Origin: Holophagales bacterium UBA5704
GTDB lineage: Bacteria; Acidobacteriota; Thermoanaerobaculia; Multivoradales; UBA5704
Direction of reading: 5' to 3'
Length of the DNA: 64,000 nt
Assembly (NCBI GenBank): GCA_002420005.1
Contig: DIHE01000171.1
Coordinates: 100,112 to 164,111, forward strand
How positions within the stretch are numbered: position 1 is the first letter of the stretch; each line of letters begins with the position of its first letter. Both the position numbers and the translations under genes were made by a program. The notes below the pieces were generated by a model that ran no database searches, was not told where the DNA came from, and was given only the letters and a program-made list of their open reading frames with translations. Shown one piece after another: positions 44,721 to 54,809 of this stretch.

Positions 44721-47378
44721 TCAGTTCACCGTCGTGGTCAACGTATAGCTTCCCACGGCGCCGGAGACGGTCACGTAGAACGTCCGGGTCCCCGGGGTGG
44801 TGACGGGGACCGTGTAGGTGGCCGGCGTGCCGGTGGCCACGACGGCTCCCGAGGCGTTCAGGATCTGGGCGGTGCGCAAGGCGCCGGGCTTGGCGGTGAT
44901 CGTCTGGCCGGCTTGGGCCTGAAGGCTGTAGGTGTCGGTCTCGAAGGCGGAGGCGGAGCTGCCGGCCACCTTGAATTCCACGTGCCGCGGGAGCGCCTGC
45001 GCGGTGGCCGTGGTGTTGTGGACGGCCGAGGTCTCCGGCCGGGTGATCACCGCTTTCAAGCTGTAGGAATCGGTGGATGACGTGGCGCCGGCGGACGACT
45101 CGACGCGCAGATAGCGGGCCTGGGTCAGCAGCGAAGGAGTGTAGCTGAGGGATTCGTCGGCCGTACCGGTGTTGTCGGAGGCGACGGTGGTGACCAGGGA
45201 GGTTTCCGGGCAGAACGCAAAGGACGGCGTCCAGGAGCGCTGCGCGGCCAGTGCATAGTCCGCCGGCAGGCTGGTCAGCGTCACGTCGACCGTGTCTCCA
45301 CTGTTGGCTTCGCCCAGGTGGAAGAGGTCGACGTCGTCGGTGTGCTCGATGTAGCCCGCGATCGTGGCACCGGAGAGGAGGTCCCGCGCGGTGGCCAGGG
45401 TGTCGTTCGTTTCATACGGGTCCACCCAGGCCCAGCCGCCGAGATCCAGCTTGCCGGCACCGAAGGTGTGATTGGTCGTCGTGAGGAAACCCGGTGCCGC
45501 GTAGGCGTCCGTCCAGCGGTCTTCCCGCGCATTGGACTGGAGCAGGGACTTGATCGTCGTGGAGGAGAGGGTGGGATCGTCCTCCAGCAGCAGCGCCACG
45601 GCTCCCGTCACGTGGGGCGCCGCCTGGCTGGTCCCCGCCATCATCTGATGGTTGTCGTCGAGGGTCGTATGGGCCGAGGACACCGAGCTCAAGACCTCCG
45701 CGGCGAGAGACGAGAGAATGGCCTGGCCGGGTGCGGCGAGGTCCGGCTTCTGGCGGCCATCGCGCGTCGGACCCCGGCTGCTGAAGGCGGTGATGTCACC
45801 CTCTTCGTCGGTTTGGTCGAACGAATAAGCGTCGCCGGACGGGGCATACCAGCACCACCGCGAGGTGTACGCGCCGACGGCGATCGCCGCGGCGGAGGTG
45901 GCGGGCTGGCTGAGCGTCTCGGAGGTGTCGACGTCCGACGTGAACGTCGCGTCCATCGTGCTCTCCATCCAGAAGTCGACCTCGCCCGAGCCGGTGACGG
46001 TCGTTCCGGTGAGGGCCATGGTCCAGGTCCCCTGGGCCGGCGGCGTGGCCGGGTCGCTGTCGAAGATGTGCACGTAGATTTCGTTGTCGGTCGTCCCGTC
46101 CCCGATCACCGAGCTCGTCTTGTTGCACAGCGTGACGGCGCCGTCCGCGCCGGTCAGGTCCCGCACACAACCGCTCAGGCCGGGGAAGGGATTGAGCCCT
46201 TTCTCGTAGTGGAGGCCGCTCGGTGACCAGAGGTGGACGGTCAGGTTGTCTGTCGCAGGGTAGTACCCGGTGATCTCGACTTCGTCGGTGCCGGAGGTGC
46301 GCGTATAGCGAGGCACCTCGAAGGTCGGCGCGACGATGGACATCGCGGCCACGGCATGGACCTCGGCATGGATGGGGGTGGCCGCATAGTTTCCGGCGGC
46401 GACCACCACGGCGCGGCCCGGGGCGGCACCGACCAGCGCATCGATCTCCTGTTCGATCGGGTGGGTCCCGCCATGGGCGCCGAGATGGGTGCCGAGACTG
46501 ATGTTGACCACCGCGGGCAGGTCCAGGCTGTCAGCCAGGTCGAAGAGGTAGGTCAGGCCGTCGATGGTTCCGTTGACGGTGAAGTCGGTCTTGACCACGG
46601 CGATCGAGGCGCCGGGGGCCATCCCGGTGGTGAGATAGGTGGCTCCGGAGGCATCCGGCGCAGCCCCCGAGCCGGCGGCGATTCCGGCGACGTGGGTCCC
46701 ATGCCCCTCCCGGTCGGCGTCGTCCACCTCCGAGCAGGTGCCGGCGAGGATGTCCGTCTGTGTGCACTCGTTGCCATAGCCGAAGGCGGCCGGAGCGGTG
46801 CCGGTGGTCTGTTGGTCCCAGATGGCGAGGACGCGGCTGTTTCCCGAGGCGTCCAGGAAATCCGGGTGGTCGTAGTCGATCCCTGAATCGATGAAACCGA
46901 TGAGGACGCCGTCACCGGTGCGTCCGGTGAAGCTTCCTGCGCTCTCGGTGCGCAGCCAGGTGGCCCCCGTCTGGGGGACGGACTTGTCGAGCTGCGGCCG
47001 CAGAGGCCGCGAAACGGTGATGAGCTGGACGTCCGGCCGGGCCGCGAGGGCGGCCAGGGCCGAGACCGGGACGGTCGCGGTCGCCCGGCCTCCGCGCAAG
47101 GTGCGCACGCGGAGGCCCATCGCCTCCAGGGAGGCGCGGGAGGCGGTGGTGCGCAGGAAGAGGTCGAGCGTCGGCTCGCCCTGGATGCGCCGGTCGCCGC
47201 GGCGCGTCAGGCCGGGCCGGGAGACGGCCGCCGGGATCGGCGCCGCCGGGTTCTGCAACAGGGGAGCGAGGGCGGGGTCGATGTGAGGCTCGGCGCGCAG
47301 CGCGGCGCCGGGGAGGGCGAGAAGCAGGGCGGCGGCCAGGTGGCGGACGAAGCGAGACTTGCGAGAGGTTCGAGACAT
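44721..47378 (-). CDS. secreted S8 subtilase with C-terminal pre-peptidase domains
   Basis: The product is 885 residues with a signal peptide ending ALRAEP. The catalytic triad is Asp164 in FIDSGIDYDHPDF, His226 in GHGTHVAG and a Ser near residue 583 in AGTSQAAPHVTG. A P/Homo-B-like insert lies between His and Ser (VEITGYYPATDNLTVHLWSP ... WTMALTG). After the protease the sequence holds PPC-like beta-sandwich domains (PYETNDTLATARDLLSGATI, VDLFHLGEANSGDT), which in this family are cleaved or bind substrates. It differs from the subtilase at 3837 in lacking DUF11 repeats and the IPTL-CTERM tail. It is divergent from the gene at 47614, sharing a 235-base intergenic region. Confidence 0.93.
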   Translation of the reverse strand: MSRTSRKSRFVRHLAAALLLALPGAALRAEPHIDPALAPLLQNPAAPIPAAVSRPGLTRRGDRRIQGEPTLDLFLRTTASRASLEAMGLRVRTLRGGRATATVPVSALAALAARPDVQLITVSRPLRPQLDKSVPQTGATWLRTESAGSFTGRTGDGVLIGFIDSGIDYDHPDFLDASGNSRVLAIWDQQTTGTAPAAFGYGNECTQTDILAGTCSEVDDADREGHGTHVAGIAAGSGAAPDASGATYLTTGMAPGASIAVVKTDFTVNGTIDGLTYLFDLADSLDLPAVVNISLGTHLGAHGGTHPIEQEIDALVGAAPGRAVVVAAGNYAATPIHAEVHAVAAMSIVAPTFEVPRYTRTSGTDEVEITGYYPATDNLTVHLWSPSGLHYEKGLNPFPGLSGCVRDLTGADGAVTLCNKTSSVIGDGTTDNEIYVHIFDSDPATPPAQGTWTMALTGTTVTGSGEVDFWMESTMDATFTSDVDTSETLSQPATSAAAIAVGAYTSRWCWYAPSGDAYSFDQTDEEGDITAFSSRGPTRDGRQKPDLAAPGQAILSSLAAEVLSSVSSAHTTLDDNHQMMAGTSQAAPHVTGAVALLLEDDPTLSSTTIKSLLQSNAREDRWTDAYAAPGFLTTTNHTFGAGKLDLGGWAWVDPYETNDTLATARDLLSGATIAGYIEHTDDVDLFHLGEANSGDTVDVTLTSLPADYALAAQRSWTPSFAFCPETSLVTTVASDNTGTADESLSYTPSLLTQARYLRVESSAGATSSTDSYSLKAVITRPETSAVHNTTATAQALPRHVEFKVAGSSASAFETDTYSLQAQAGQTITAKPGALRTAQILNASGAVVATGTPATYTVPVTTPGTRTFYVTVSGAVGSYTLTTTVN

Positions 47379-47613
47379 GGGGGTGATCTCCTTTCAAGGG
47401 CGGGCAGGCCGGCACGGCGGTGTCTGCCCGGTGCCCCCAGGATCGATCGCCGGGGTGGTCAAAGGGGTCCGGGAAAGGTCAAGAAACGGTCAAAGCGGAT
47501 CGGCGGGAGGCGGGTCTCAACATTTCCAGTCGCCCGGGGGTCTATTTCGTGGAGTGCTTGCCCACGGCGAACGGTATCTCCGCCGTTTTCCCGGGCACAG
47601 GGGGAGAAGCGAA

Positions 47614-49566
47614 ATGAACAGGACCATGGGAATCTGGCTTTGTGCTTTGGCTTGGTTGCTTGCGCCGCGGGGCGCTCAAGGCGCCGAACCGCCCGCGGGG
47701 ACCTCCCTGGAGGAGCCGTCGCCGCGTGAGTCGGCTTTCGACCTTTCCCCTCCGAGGGCCGGTGAGCAACTGATCACCTTCAGCGAGCATGCCCGAGATA
47801 CCCCGATCGACGATCAGTACGCGAGCAAGGGTATTGTCTTCGGGGGAGATGCTCCCTTCATCACAACCGATACCGCGAATCCCACCAGTCCGGTACTTTC
47901 CGGATCTCCGCGGTTCTTCGGTGCCATTGAGGGCAGCTTCGTCAAGACGGGAGAGGCCCATCAGCCCGCATCGGTCAACCACTTCAGTTTCGACGCGGGC
48001 TTCTTCGATGCAGCCCAGAGCGTTCGAGTGAGCGTGTACGACATCCAAGGTCGATTGATCCGTCGTACCTCCAACGCCCAGACCGGGATCCGGACGTTTC
48101 AGTTCAACGACATCGGAATCAGTAAGTGGAGAATCGAGGCATTCAGCCAAGAGCCGGCCGGCTTCGCCATCGACAACGTCCGGCTGCGGGCTCCCTATCG
48201 GGCGATCTTCGCCGGTATCCTCGGGGCTTCCAAGATCGGTAACATCAACGACGATCCGGATACGGTCGTCAGCGTCTGGAAAGATCAAGCGATCGCCGAC
48301 TACGTCAAGACCAGCGTGAGCTTCTGTGCCACAACCACCTGCCTGCCGAGGAATGAAGAGCATCTGAAGAAGATCGGCGCCTCCAGGGTGGGAGGGGTCG
48401 TCGCTCTGGGTTTCTTCATGACCAGTGTCGCCGGAGCCTCCTCGGTCAACAGCCCGGGCAACTCCGAGGTTCCGAAGAATTTCATTGTAAACAACTATCA
48501 GCCGGGGGACCGTGTGTACCTCACCGGCTTCAGCGCCGGGGGCGGAGACGCTCAGAACGTTCTGGAAAAGCTGGAACTTCTCAGCATTCCCGTCGAGGTG
48601 AGCGGCCACATCGACAGTGTGGAGATCGGAGACGACGCTTCGATTCCTGCCAATACGCGGTTGGCCAAGGGCTTTCATCAGAAGCAGAGCGGGGCCATCG
48701 TGCGCGGTGAGGACCAGCTGAAGGCGGATGATTCGGACGTGACGACGGTCACCAACACCAAGATCACCAACCCGGCCGGACCTGACGATCCGAAGAACGA
48801 CAAGAACAACCATCACCGGAACATGGACAACGATCCGCGCGTGTGGAACGCCATCCGTGGCGCGATCCTCACCTCTTTGAAGAGCTCACCGGCGCAGCTT
48901 TCGGACGCCGGCCAGCCGTCCGAGGCTGGATGCCCGAGGTGCTCGGAAGTGATCGACGCGCGGAGCCCGGAGGAGCAGGTCGCGGTGTTGGAACAGGCGC
49001 TGGAGGCACGCGCATCGGGCGAGGAGCTGTACGGCCTCCGCGAGCTACTGGCCCGGGTGGTGAAGGACTCCGAGGCCTACCGAGGGCTGCTGCGTGAGCA
49101 CGAGAGAGCGGCCGGCGATCCCCGGCTCCAGGAGAATCTCACCGCCGTCATCCTCAAAGTTGACGCCGGCGATTTCCTGGCGGACGTCGAGGAGGCGGCC
49201 TCTTCGGTCTCGGACTACCCGCTTTTCGCCGCCATGGTCCAAAGCTTGGCGCGAGTCGATGCTCAGGAGGCGAGAAAGGGAGTCATCCGGCTGATCGCGA
49301 ACAACCGGCTCGATGTTCCTCCCGGGAAAGTGATCGATGCGGCGGTGAGCGCCTTCTCGGACGGTGCAGTGGCGCACCTTGAGGCCGGCTGGATGCTCGA
49401 CTGGGTGCGGGATACGGCGCTGAGCGATTCGCAGCTCTATGCCATGGCGCGCATCATGGTCAACGCCGCGGAAAAGCCGGATGCCCGCGCTCTCCTGGAG
49501 GAGCTGGCGGAGCGGATTCAAGACCGGCGCTTGAAGCTGGAGGTGGCGGCGATCACCGGGAGGTAG
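47614..49566 (+). CDS. secreted protein with an alpha/beta-hydrolase-like domain
   Basis: The product is 650 residues from the ATG at 47614 (GGGGAGAAG upstream), with signal peptide ending RGAQG. Residues about 45-205 form a beta-rich N-domain (SVNHFSFDAGFFDA, FQFNDIGISKWRIEAFSQEP). The middle has YLTGFSAGGGDAQNVLEKL, in which Ser307 sits in a GxSxG nucleophile elbow. A few residues on are HIDSVEIGDDASIPANTRLA, GFHQKQSGAI, and NHHRNMDNDPRVWNA, suggesting Asp and His partners. The C-terminal 200 residues are helical and repeat-like. It is probably a secreted lipase- or esterase-like hydrolase, but the fold is inferred. The last 14 bases overlap the 3' end of the kinase-AAA gene on the other strand. 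Confidence 0.75.
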   Translation: MNRTMGIWLCALAWLLAPRGAQGAEPPAGTSLEEPSPRESAFDLSPPRAGEQLITFSEHARDTPIDDQYASKGIVFGGDAPFITTDTANPTSPVLSGSPRFFGAIEGSFVKTGEAHQPASVNHFSFDAGFFDAAQSVRVSVYDIQGRLIRRTSNAQTGIRTFQFNDIGISKWRIEAFSQEPAGFAIDNVRLRAPYRAIFAGILGASKIGNINDDPDTVVSVWKDQAIADYVKTSVSFCATTTCLPRNEEHLKKIGASRVGGVVALGFFMTSVAGASSVNSPGNSEVPKNFIVNNYQPGDRVYLTGFSAGGGDAQNVLEKLELLSIPVEVSGHIDSVEIGDDASIPANTRLAKGFHQKQSGAIVRGEDQLKADDSDVTTVTNTKITNPAGPDDPKNDKNNHHRNMDNDPRVWNAIRGAILTSLKSSPAQLSDAGQPSEAGCPRCSEVIDARSPEEQVAVLEQALEARASGEELYGLRELLARVVKDSEAYRGLLREHERAAGDPRLQENLTAVILKVDAGDFLADVEEAASSVSDYPLFAAMVQSLARVDAQEARKGVIRLIANNRLDVPPGKVIDAAVSAFSDGAVAHLEAGWMLDWVRDTALSDSQLYAMARIMVNAAEKPDARALLEELAERIQDRRLKLEVAAITGR

Positions 49567-52500
49567 AGGAGGCCGCCGCCGTTTCCTCCAGCACCGCCTT
49601 CGCTTCGCGCAGGTCCGGTGTGTCGAAGCCCTCGGTGAAGCCGGCGTAGACCGGTGCCAGCACGGCGTAGCCGTCGTGGGCGCGGCCTTGGCGCAGGCGC
49701 AGGCGGGCGAGGCTGACCGCGGCGCGCAGGGCGAGGGCGCGGGCGCCTTGGTGGCGGGCGACGTCCAGGGCCTTCGTGAGGTGGGTCTCGGCCTCGGCAC
49801 CGGGGACGCCATGGCGGTGCAGAAGCTCTCCCTGGAGGCGGTGGAGCTCGGGCTCGACGAGCTTCTGGTCTCCCTGGAGTGCCAGGGCCTCCTTCAGGGT
49901 GGCGAGCCCCTCGACGATGCGATCCGCCCGCAGGTAGGCACCGGCCAGAAGGGCGTGGTGGTGGGGCAGGCCGATGTGCGCCAGAAGCTCCCGGCGGGTG
50001 GTCAAGGACCGGCGCATCACTTCGATGGCGTCCGTGCCGTCCCCATGCTCATGGTGTGCCCAGGCGAGGAGGAAGCGGCCCATCGATTCGAACATCTGAA
50101 ACCCCTGCTCGACCGCCAAGGGCACCAGGAGGCCCGCCTGCGCCTCCACTCCGGCCGGATCGCGGCGCAACGCCGCCAGCTCGGCCAGCGAGTACTGGAG
50201 GAAGCAGCGGCTGATCGGGGGGACGGTGAGGGTCCCGGCCAGCTCGGCGACCTCGGCGGCGCGCGCCGCGGCCTGGTCGTGCTCGCCGAGGAGCTGGTGC
50301 GCCCAGGAGAGGTTGGCGAGCGCATTGAGCGCCGGGAAACCGACGCCCGGCTCGAGCAGGTCGGCCGGGGAAAGCGTCGGCGCACCGAAGGCGAGCGATC
50401 GCTCCAGATGCAATCGGGTGGAGGACAGGTTTCCGCGGAGCAGCCGGACGAAACCGGTCGCCTGGTGAGCGGTCACCAGAAGAGCGGGAGCCTTCTCCTC
50501 GCGGGCGATGGCGAGGAGCTGGATCGTCGTCTCGCGCGCCGCCGCCAGGTCTCCGCCGATCAGCGCGTGCAGATACAGTCCCTGGAGGATCGTGAACGTG
50601 GACGACGCCGGGCCGGAGCGCCGGCAGAGCTCCCAGGCGCGGGCGAACGCCTCCCGCACGGCCGGCAAGGCGTAGCTCTGCAGCGCGGCGGCGGCGGTGC
50701 CCCGGGCCACCTGCACCGCGACCTCGCGCTGGTCGCGCTCGCGGCTGTCCGGCAGGCTGTGCAGAGCGGCGAGAGCTTTCTGGAGGGGACCGAGGGCCTC
50801 GCGGCAGGCGGAGGTGCGCAGGGCGTGCTCGCCGGCCCGCAGCCACCAGATCGCGGCGTGCTCGGCGAGCCCGGCCTCGGTGAAGTGATGGGCGACCCGC
50901 TCCGGACGTCCCTCGGCGAGATCGGTGAAGCGGCTCTCCAGGATCTGTGCGATCCGCGCGTGGAGATGGCGGCGGTCGGAGCGGAGCAGCGAGGCATAGG
51001 CCGCATCCTGGAGCAGGGAGTGCCGAAAGCGGTAGCGGGTGCGGGGCGGCAGGCCGCGGCGCTGGAGGATCTCGGCTTCGACGAGCCGGTCGAGGCCGTG
51101 GCGCAGCTCCTCCTCGTTCCACTCCGCGACCTCGCGCAGCAGCTCCCAGGAGACCTCGCGGCCGATCGCCGCGGCGACCAGGGCGAGCTCGCGGACGCCG
51201 TCCAACCGGTCGAGGCGCGCGAGGAGCCAGCCTTCCAGCGAGGAGGGGAGCGGCGCGGCATCGCTCAGCCCGGCATCGACCACCACACGGGTCAGCTCCT
51301 CGACGAACAGCGGCAGGCCGTCGGTGCGCGCCACGATCTGCTCGATCCGCGGTGCGTCGAGCGGATGTCCGGCGGTGAGCCGCTCGACCAGCTGGTGGGC
51401 CTGGGAGGAGCTCAGCGGCGCGAGGGTGAGCTGCGTCAGCTTCGCGCCGGCTTCCCACCGGTGCTGCAGCTCCGGCCGGGTGGTGAGGAGCAGGAGGAGG
51501 GGCACGCCGGCCAGGTGCCGGATCAACAGGTCCAGCAGCTCGAGCGTGGACGGATCGGCCCAGTGCAGGTCCTCGACGACCAAGGCGAGAGGCTGCTTTT
51601 CGGCCGCCGTGAGGACCAGGGCGACGATGGATTCGAGCGTCTTGCGGTGCGCGGCGAGAGGGCTCGGGTCCACCGCCTCGGTGCGTCCCGGCAGGTCGCC
51701 GAGCTGGCGGACGACCGGCAGGACCGGATGCAGGGCATTGTCGTGCTGGTCGGGCAGAGCGTGCCCTTCGAGCCACCCGCCGGAGGCATCGGCGATCCGC
51801 CGGCGGAGCTCCCAGATCAGCCGCGACTTGCCGATCCCCGCTTCGCCGGAGAGGAGCACCACCCGGCCGCGCCCGTCGCGGGTGTGCTCCCATTGTTCGA
51901 GGAGAAGGCCCAGCTCCTGCTCGCGCGCCACCAGAGGCGTGAGCGCGCCGCCCGCGGCGAAACGGCTGTGCGCGCCGCGATCCGCGAGGATGCGGAAGAG
52001 GGGCGTCGGACGTGGCCCGAGAGGAAGGAGAGCCGGCAGCTCCTCCGCCTCGAAGAAGCTCTCGACCAGATGCCAGGTGGCCTGGCTGACCAGCACCCCG
52101 CCCGGCGGCGCGAACGCCTGCACGCCCGCCGCGACGTTCGGCGCATCCCCCAGGGCGACGGGCTCATTGCCGGTGCGGCCGAGGATCATCGAACCGGTAT
52201 GGAGCCCGATGCGCATCTCGGCGATGACGCAGCCGGAGACCGGGCAGAGGAGGCGTGCCTGCTCGACGACGGCGCGGGCGGCGCGGACGGCGCGGCAGGC
52301 GTCGTCCTCATGGGCGCGTGGATAGCCGAACCAGGCCGGCCAGCCGAAGTCGCGCGCCGGGCCGAGGTGGCCGCCGAACCGCTCGACGATCCGGGTCATC
52401 GTCGTCTGCAGGCTCTGCATGCCGCTGAGAATCTCTTCCGGATCGAGCGGCCCGCCATCGGGCCGGATCGGCGCCCCGAGCAGCACGGTGACCTGGCGCC

Positions 52501-53485
52501 GCTCCGCAGTCGCCCGCGGGGGAGGAGGCGCCGGAGTCGCCTGGGGCACCGGAACGCGCAGCGGCTCCGCCAGAGTGTCGGCCCCGGCGCTTTCCCATCC
52601 GGTGTCGTCCTGGCTGAACGAGATCTGGGCTTCGGCGGCGATCCGCCCCAGCCGGGAGGCGACGTCGCGGGCATGGCGGGGCCGCAGCTCCGGGTCCTTT
52701 TCGAGCAGGTGGTCGACCAGGTCGGAGAGCTCGGCCGGAATCCACCGGTTGATCGTCCGTGCCGGTGCCTGGCGCAGCGTGCAGACCCGGTGGAGCGTCG
52801 CCGCGGCGCTGTGGTCGAGGAACGGAGAGTGGGCGGTGAGGATCTCGTAGAGCAGCGTGCCGAAGGCGAAGAGATCGGCGCGGTGGTCGACCTCCCGGCC
52901 TTCGGCCTGCTCGGGCGCCATCGAGCGGCAGGTGCCGAGCACGCGGCCTTCCAGGGTCAGCGACGAATCCAGGGCATCGATCTCCTTGGCGAGGCCGAAG
53001 TCGAGGATCTTGGGGTACTCGGACAGAGTGAGAACGACGTTCTCGGTCTTCAGGTCGCGGTGCACGATGCCGTGGCTGTGCGCCTCGTCGAGGGCTTCGG
53101 CGATGGCGCGGCCGAGCGAGAAGACGCGCGGCAGGTCGAGCGGCCCATCGCGCAGCACGCGGGCGAGCGAGGTGCCTTCCACCAGCTCCATGACGATGGC
53201 ATCGGCCTCCTCGGTCACCAGCAGGTCGAAGATCCTGACGATGGCCGGATGGGTGAGCCGTGCGCTCGCCCGTGCCTCCCGGCGCAGCCGCTCGCGGCGC
53301 ACCCGGTCCTCTCGTTTGTCGGGCGGGATGATCTTGATCGCGACCCAGCGTTCGAGCAGCTCGTCCCAGGCGCGATAGACGACGCCCATCCCGCCGGAGC
53401 CGATCCTCTCCCCGAGCCGGTAGTGTCCCAGATGGGTCGAACCGCCCCGCACCTCTTCTTCGTCAGGCTCCGCTTCCCTTGGCAC
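49553..53485 (-). CDS. Ser/Thr kinase-pseudocyclase-AAA-TPR multidomain protein
   Basis: The product is 1310 residues from a GTG at 53485. Residues 20-290 are a Hanks-type kinase: GSGGMGVVY, Lys51, HRDLKTEN with Asp144, and DFG with Asp162. Residues about 328-500 align with class III cyclases (RRQVTVLL, FGYPRAHEDDACRAVRAAR, GLHTGSMILGRTGN), but both metal-binding Asp are replaced (Ala338, Phe380), so it is probably a non-catalytic pseudocyclase. A STAND-like AAA ATPase follows (GEAGIGKSR, residues 548-556; LVVEDLHWADPSTLELLD). The C-terminal 400 residues are TPR-like helices. It is a signalling hub typical of Acidobacteriota and Actinobacteria. The M20 gene lies 10 bases upstream. Confidence 0.93.
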   Translation of the reverse strand: MPREAEPDEEEVRGGSTHLGHYRLGERIGSGGMGVVYRAWDELLERWVAIKIIPPDKREDRVRRERLRREARASARLTHPAIVRIFDLLVTEEADAIVMELVEGTSLARVLRDGPLDLPRVFSLGRAIAEALDEAHSHGIVHRDLKTENVVLTLSEYPKILDFGLAKEIDALDSSLTLEGRVLGTCRSMAPEQAEGREVDHRADLFAFGTLLYEILTAHSPFLDHSAAATLHRVCTLRQAPARTINRWIPAELSDLVDHLLEKDPELRPRHARDVASRLGRIAAEAQISFSQDDTGWESAGADTLAEPLRVPVPQATPAPPPPRATAERRQVTVLLGAPIRPDGGPLDPEEILSGMQSLQTTMTRIVERFGGHLGPARDFGWPAWFGYPRAHEDDACRAVRAARAVVEQARLLCPVSGCVIAEMRIGLHTGSMILGRTGNEPVALGDAPNVAAGVQAFAPPGGVLVSQATWHLVESFFEAEELPALLPLGPRPTPLFRILADRGAHSRFAAGGALTPLVAREQELGLLLEQWEHTRDGRGRVVLLSGEAGIGKSRLIWELRRRIADASGGWLEGHALPDQHDNALHPVLPVVRQLGDLPGRTEAVDPSPLAAHRKTLESIVALVLTAAEKQPLALVVEDLHWADPSTLELLDLLIRHLAGVPLLLLLTTRPELQHRWEAGAKLTQLTLAPLSSSQAHQLVERLTAGHPLDAPRIEQIVARTDGLPLFVEELTRVVVDAGLSDAAPLPSSLEGWLLARLDRLDGVRELALVAAAIGREVSWELLREVAEWNEEELRHGLDRLVEAEILQRRGLPPRTRYRFRHSLLQDAAYASLLRSDRRHLHARIAQILESRFTDLAEGRPERVAHHFTEAGLAEHAAIWWLRAGEHALRTSACREALGPLQKALAALHSLPDSRERDQREVAVQVARGTAAAALQSYALPAVREAFARAWELCRRSGPASSTFTILQGLYLHALIGGDLAAARETTIQLLAIAREEKAPALLVTAHQATGFVRLLRGNLSSTRLHLERSLAFGAPTLSPADLLEPGVGFPALNALANLSWAHQLLGEHDQAAARAAEVAELAGTLTVPPISRCFLQYSLAELAALRRDPAGVEAQAGLLVPLAVEQGFQMFESMGRFLLAWAHHEHGDGTDAIEVMRRSLTTRRELLAHIGLPHHHALLAGAYLRADRIVEGLATLKEALALQGDQKLVEPELHRLQGELLHRHGVPGAEAETHLTKALDVARHQGARALALRAAVSLARLRLRQGRAHDGYAVLAPVYAGFTEGFDTPDLREAKAVLEETAAASSTSR

Positions 53486-53495
53486 GATACTGAAA

Positions 53496-54743
53496 TTATA
53501 CAGGGAAAGGGGGCGGAAGGTTGGAGGCCGCCGCCAGCAGATCCGCCAGCAGCACGATCCGCCGCCGGAAGGACGTCAGGTCCACGTGCTCGTCCCGGGT
53601 GTGCATGCCGCCACCGACCGGGCCGAGGCCGTCGAGGACGGGGAGGGTTCCCGGCTTGGCGAGGAAGTTGGGGAAGGAGATGCCGCCGCGCTCGCGCTCG
53701 ACGGCGAGGTGCCAGCCGCGGGAGGCGGCGAGGGCGACCGCGCGGTCGCACCAGGCGGCTTGGGGGCCGTCCGGATCGACCGGCGGAATGGTGGCGCCGA
53801 GGTGAAAGGTGATCTCGGTCCCGGTGTCCGCTGCGATGTTGCGCGCCAGGGTCTGGAGGACCTCGGCCATCCGTTCGCCTTCGGCGGCGCGCAGGAAGCG
53901 GGCCTCTCCCTCCGCGCAGGCGCGGTCGGGGACGACGTTGAGCTGCTGCTCGGTGCCCAGAAGGGCGTGCCTTGCAGCCAGGTCCTCGACGAAGGTGGTG
54001 TCTCCTGCCACCAGGCGGCCGACGTTCACCGTCGGGCCGCCGTCGCGGGCCGAATGGGCCTCGGCTTCGACGCACCAACCGGCGGCGGCGGTCAGCGCCG
54101 AGCGGCCGTGCCAGTAGTGGAGGCCGGAATGGGCGGCGCGCCCGCGCACGTCGAGGCGCCACTGGAACATGCCGCGGCGGCCGGAGACCATGGTCTCGCC
54201 GCCCCCCTCCGCCGGCTCGCCGGGCTCCAGGACCCAGAGCGCGCGCGCTTTGGCGCTCCATCGCCGCACCACCGCTCGCGAGAGGAGCCCTCCGACCTCT
54301 TCATCCGGCACCACGGCGAGCAGGAGGTCCGGCGGCGGCTGGAGGCCCCAATGGCGGAGCAGGTCGAGGGCGCCCAGGAAGGCGACCAGGCCGCCTTTCA
54401 TGTCGATGGCGCCGGTGGCGACCAGCCGGTCGTCGCGGAGCTCCGGGGTCGCGGCGGGCAGGACGGTGTCGATGTGGCCGATCAGGAGGAGAGGACCGCC
54501 GGAAAGGTCCCTGCCGCGCCCGAGGAGGACCGGCAGCTTCACGCCTTCCTCGCCGACCTCGTCCCGGATCTCGGAAGACAGACCGCGGATGGCAAGCTCG
54601 GCCCCCAGACGCTGCGCCATGCGGCGCAGACCGTCGGGATCGTTGCTCTGCGACGAGAGGGCTGTCATCTCGACGAGGAGGTCGAGGGTCTTGCGGAACA
54701 GGGGCTCGGGAAGGACGTCGGGAGAGAGAAACGCGCCGGTCAT
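53496..54743 (-). CDS. M20-family metallopeptidase
   Basis: The product is 415 residues from the ATG at 54743 (MTGAFLSPDVLPEPLFRKTL). The zinc and catalytic residues of the M20/ArgE/CPG2 group are present: His90 and Asp92 in LIGHIDTV, Asp114 in GAIDMKGG, Glu148-Glu149 in VPDEEVGG, and a C-terminal His in MHTRDEHVD. A dimerisation domain (FQWRLDVRGRAAHSGLHYWH) occupies the middle. It hydrolyses an amide or peptide bond of a small substrate in the cytoplasm; specificity cannot be read from sequence. It is upstream of, and 10 bases from, the kinase-AAA gene, so they probably share a transcript. Confidence 0.93.
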   Translation of the reverse strand: MTGAFLSPDVLPEPLFRKTLDLLVEMTALSSQSNDPDGLRRMAQRLGAELAIRGLSSEIRDEVGEEGVKLPVLLGRGRDLSGGPLLLIGHIDTVLPAATPELRDDRLVATGAIDMKGGLVAFLGALDLLRHWGLQPPPDLLLAVVPDEEVGGLLSRAVVRRWSAKARALWVLEPGEPAEGGGETMVSGRRGMFQWRLDVRGRAAHSGLHYWHGRSALTAAAGWCVEAEAHSARDGGPTVNVGRLVAGDTTFVEDLAARHALLGTEQQLNVVPDRACAEGEARFLRAAEGERMAEVLQTLARNIAADTGTEITFHLGATIPPVDPDGPQAAWCDRAVALAASRGWHLAVERERGGISFPNFLAKPGTLPVLDGLGPVGGGMHTRDEHVDLTSFRRRIVLLADLLAAASNLPPPFPV

Positions 54744-54809
54744 GGCGGCAAAGGTTATCCCACTGATGTAGAGTTGCGGCAGGTTGCTCGTTCCAGGAGG
54801 GTTCGATCG

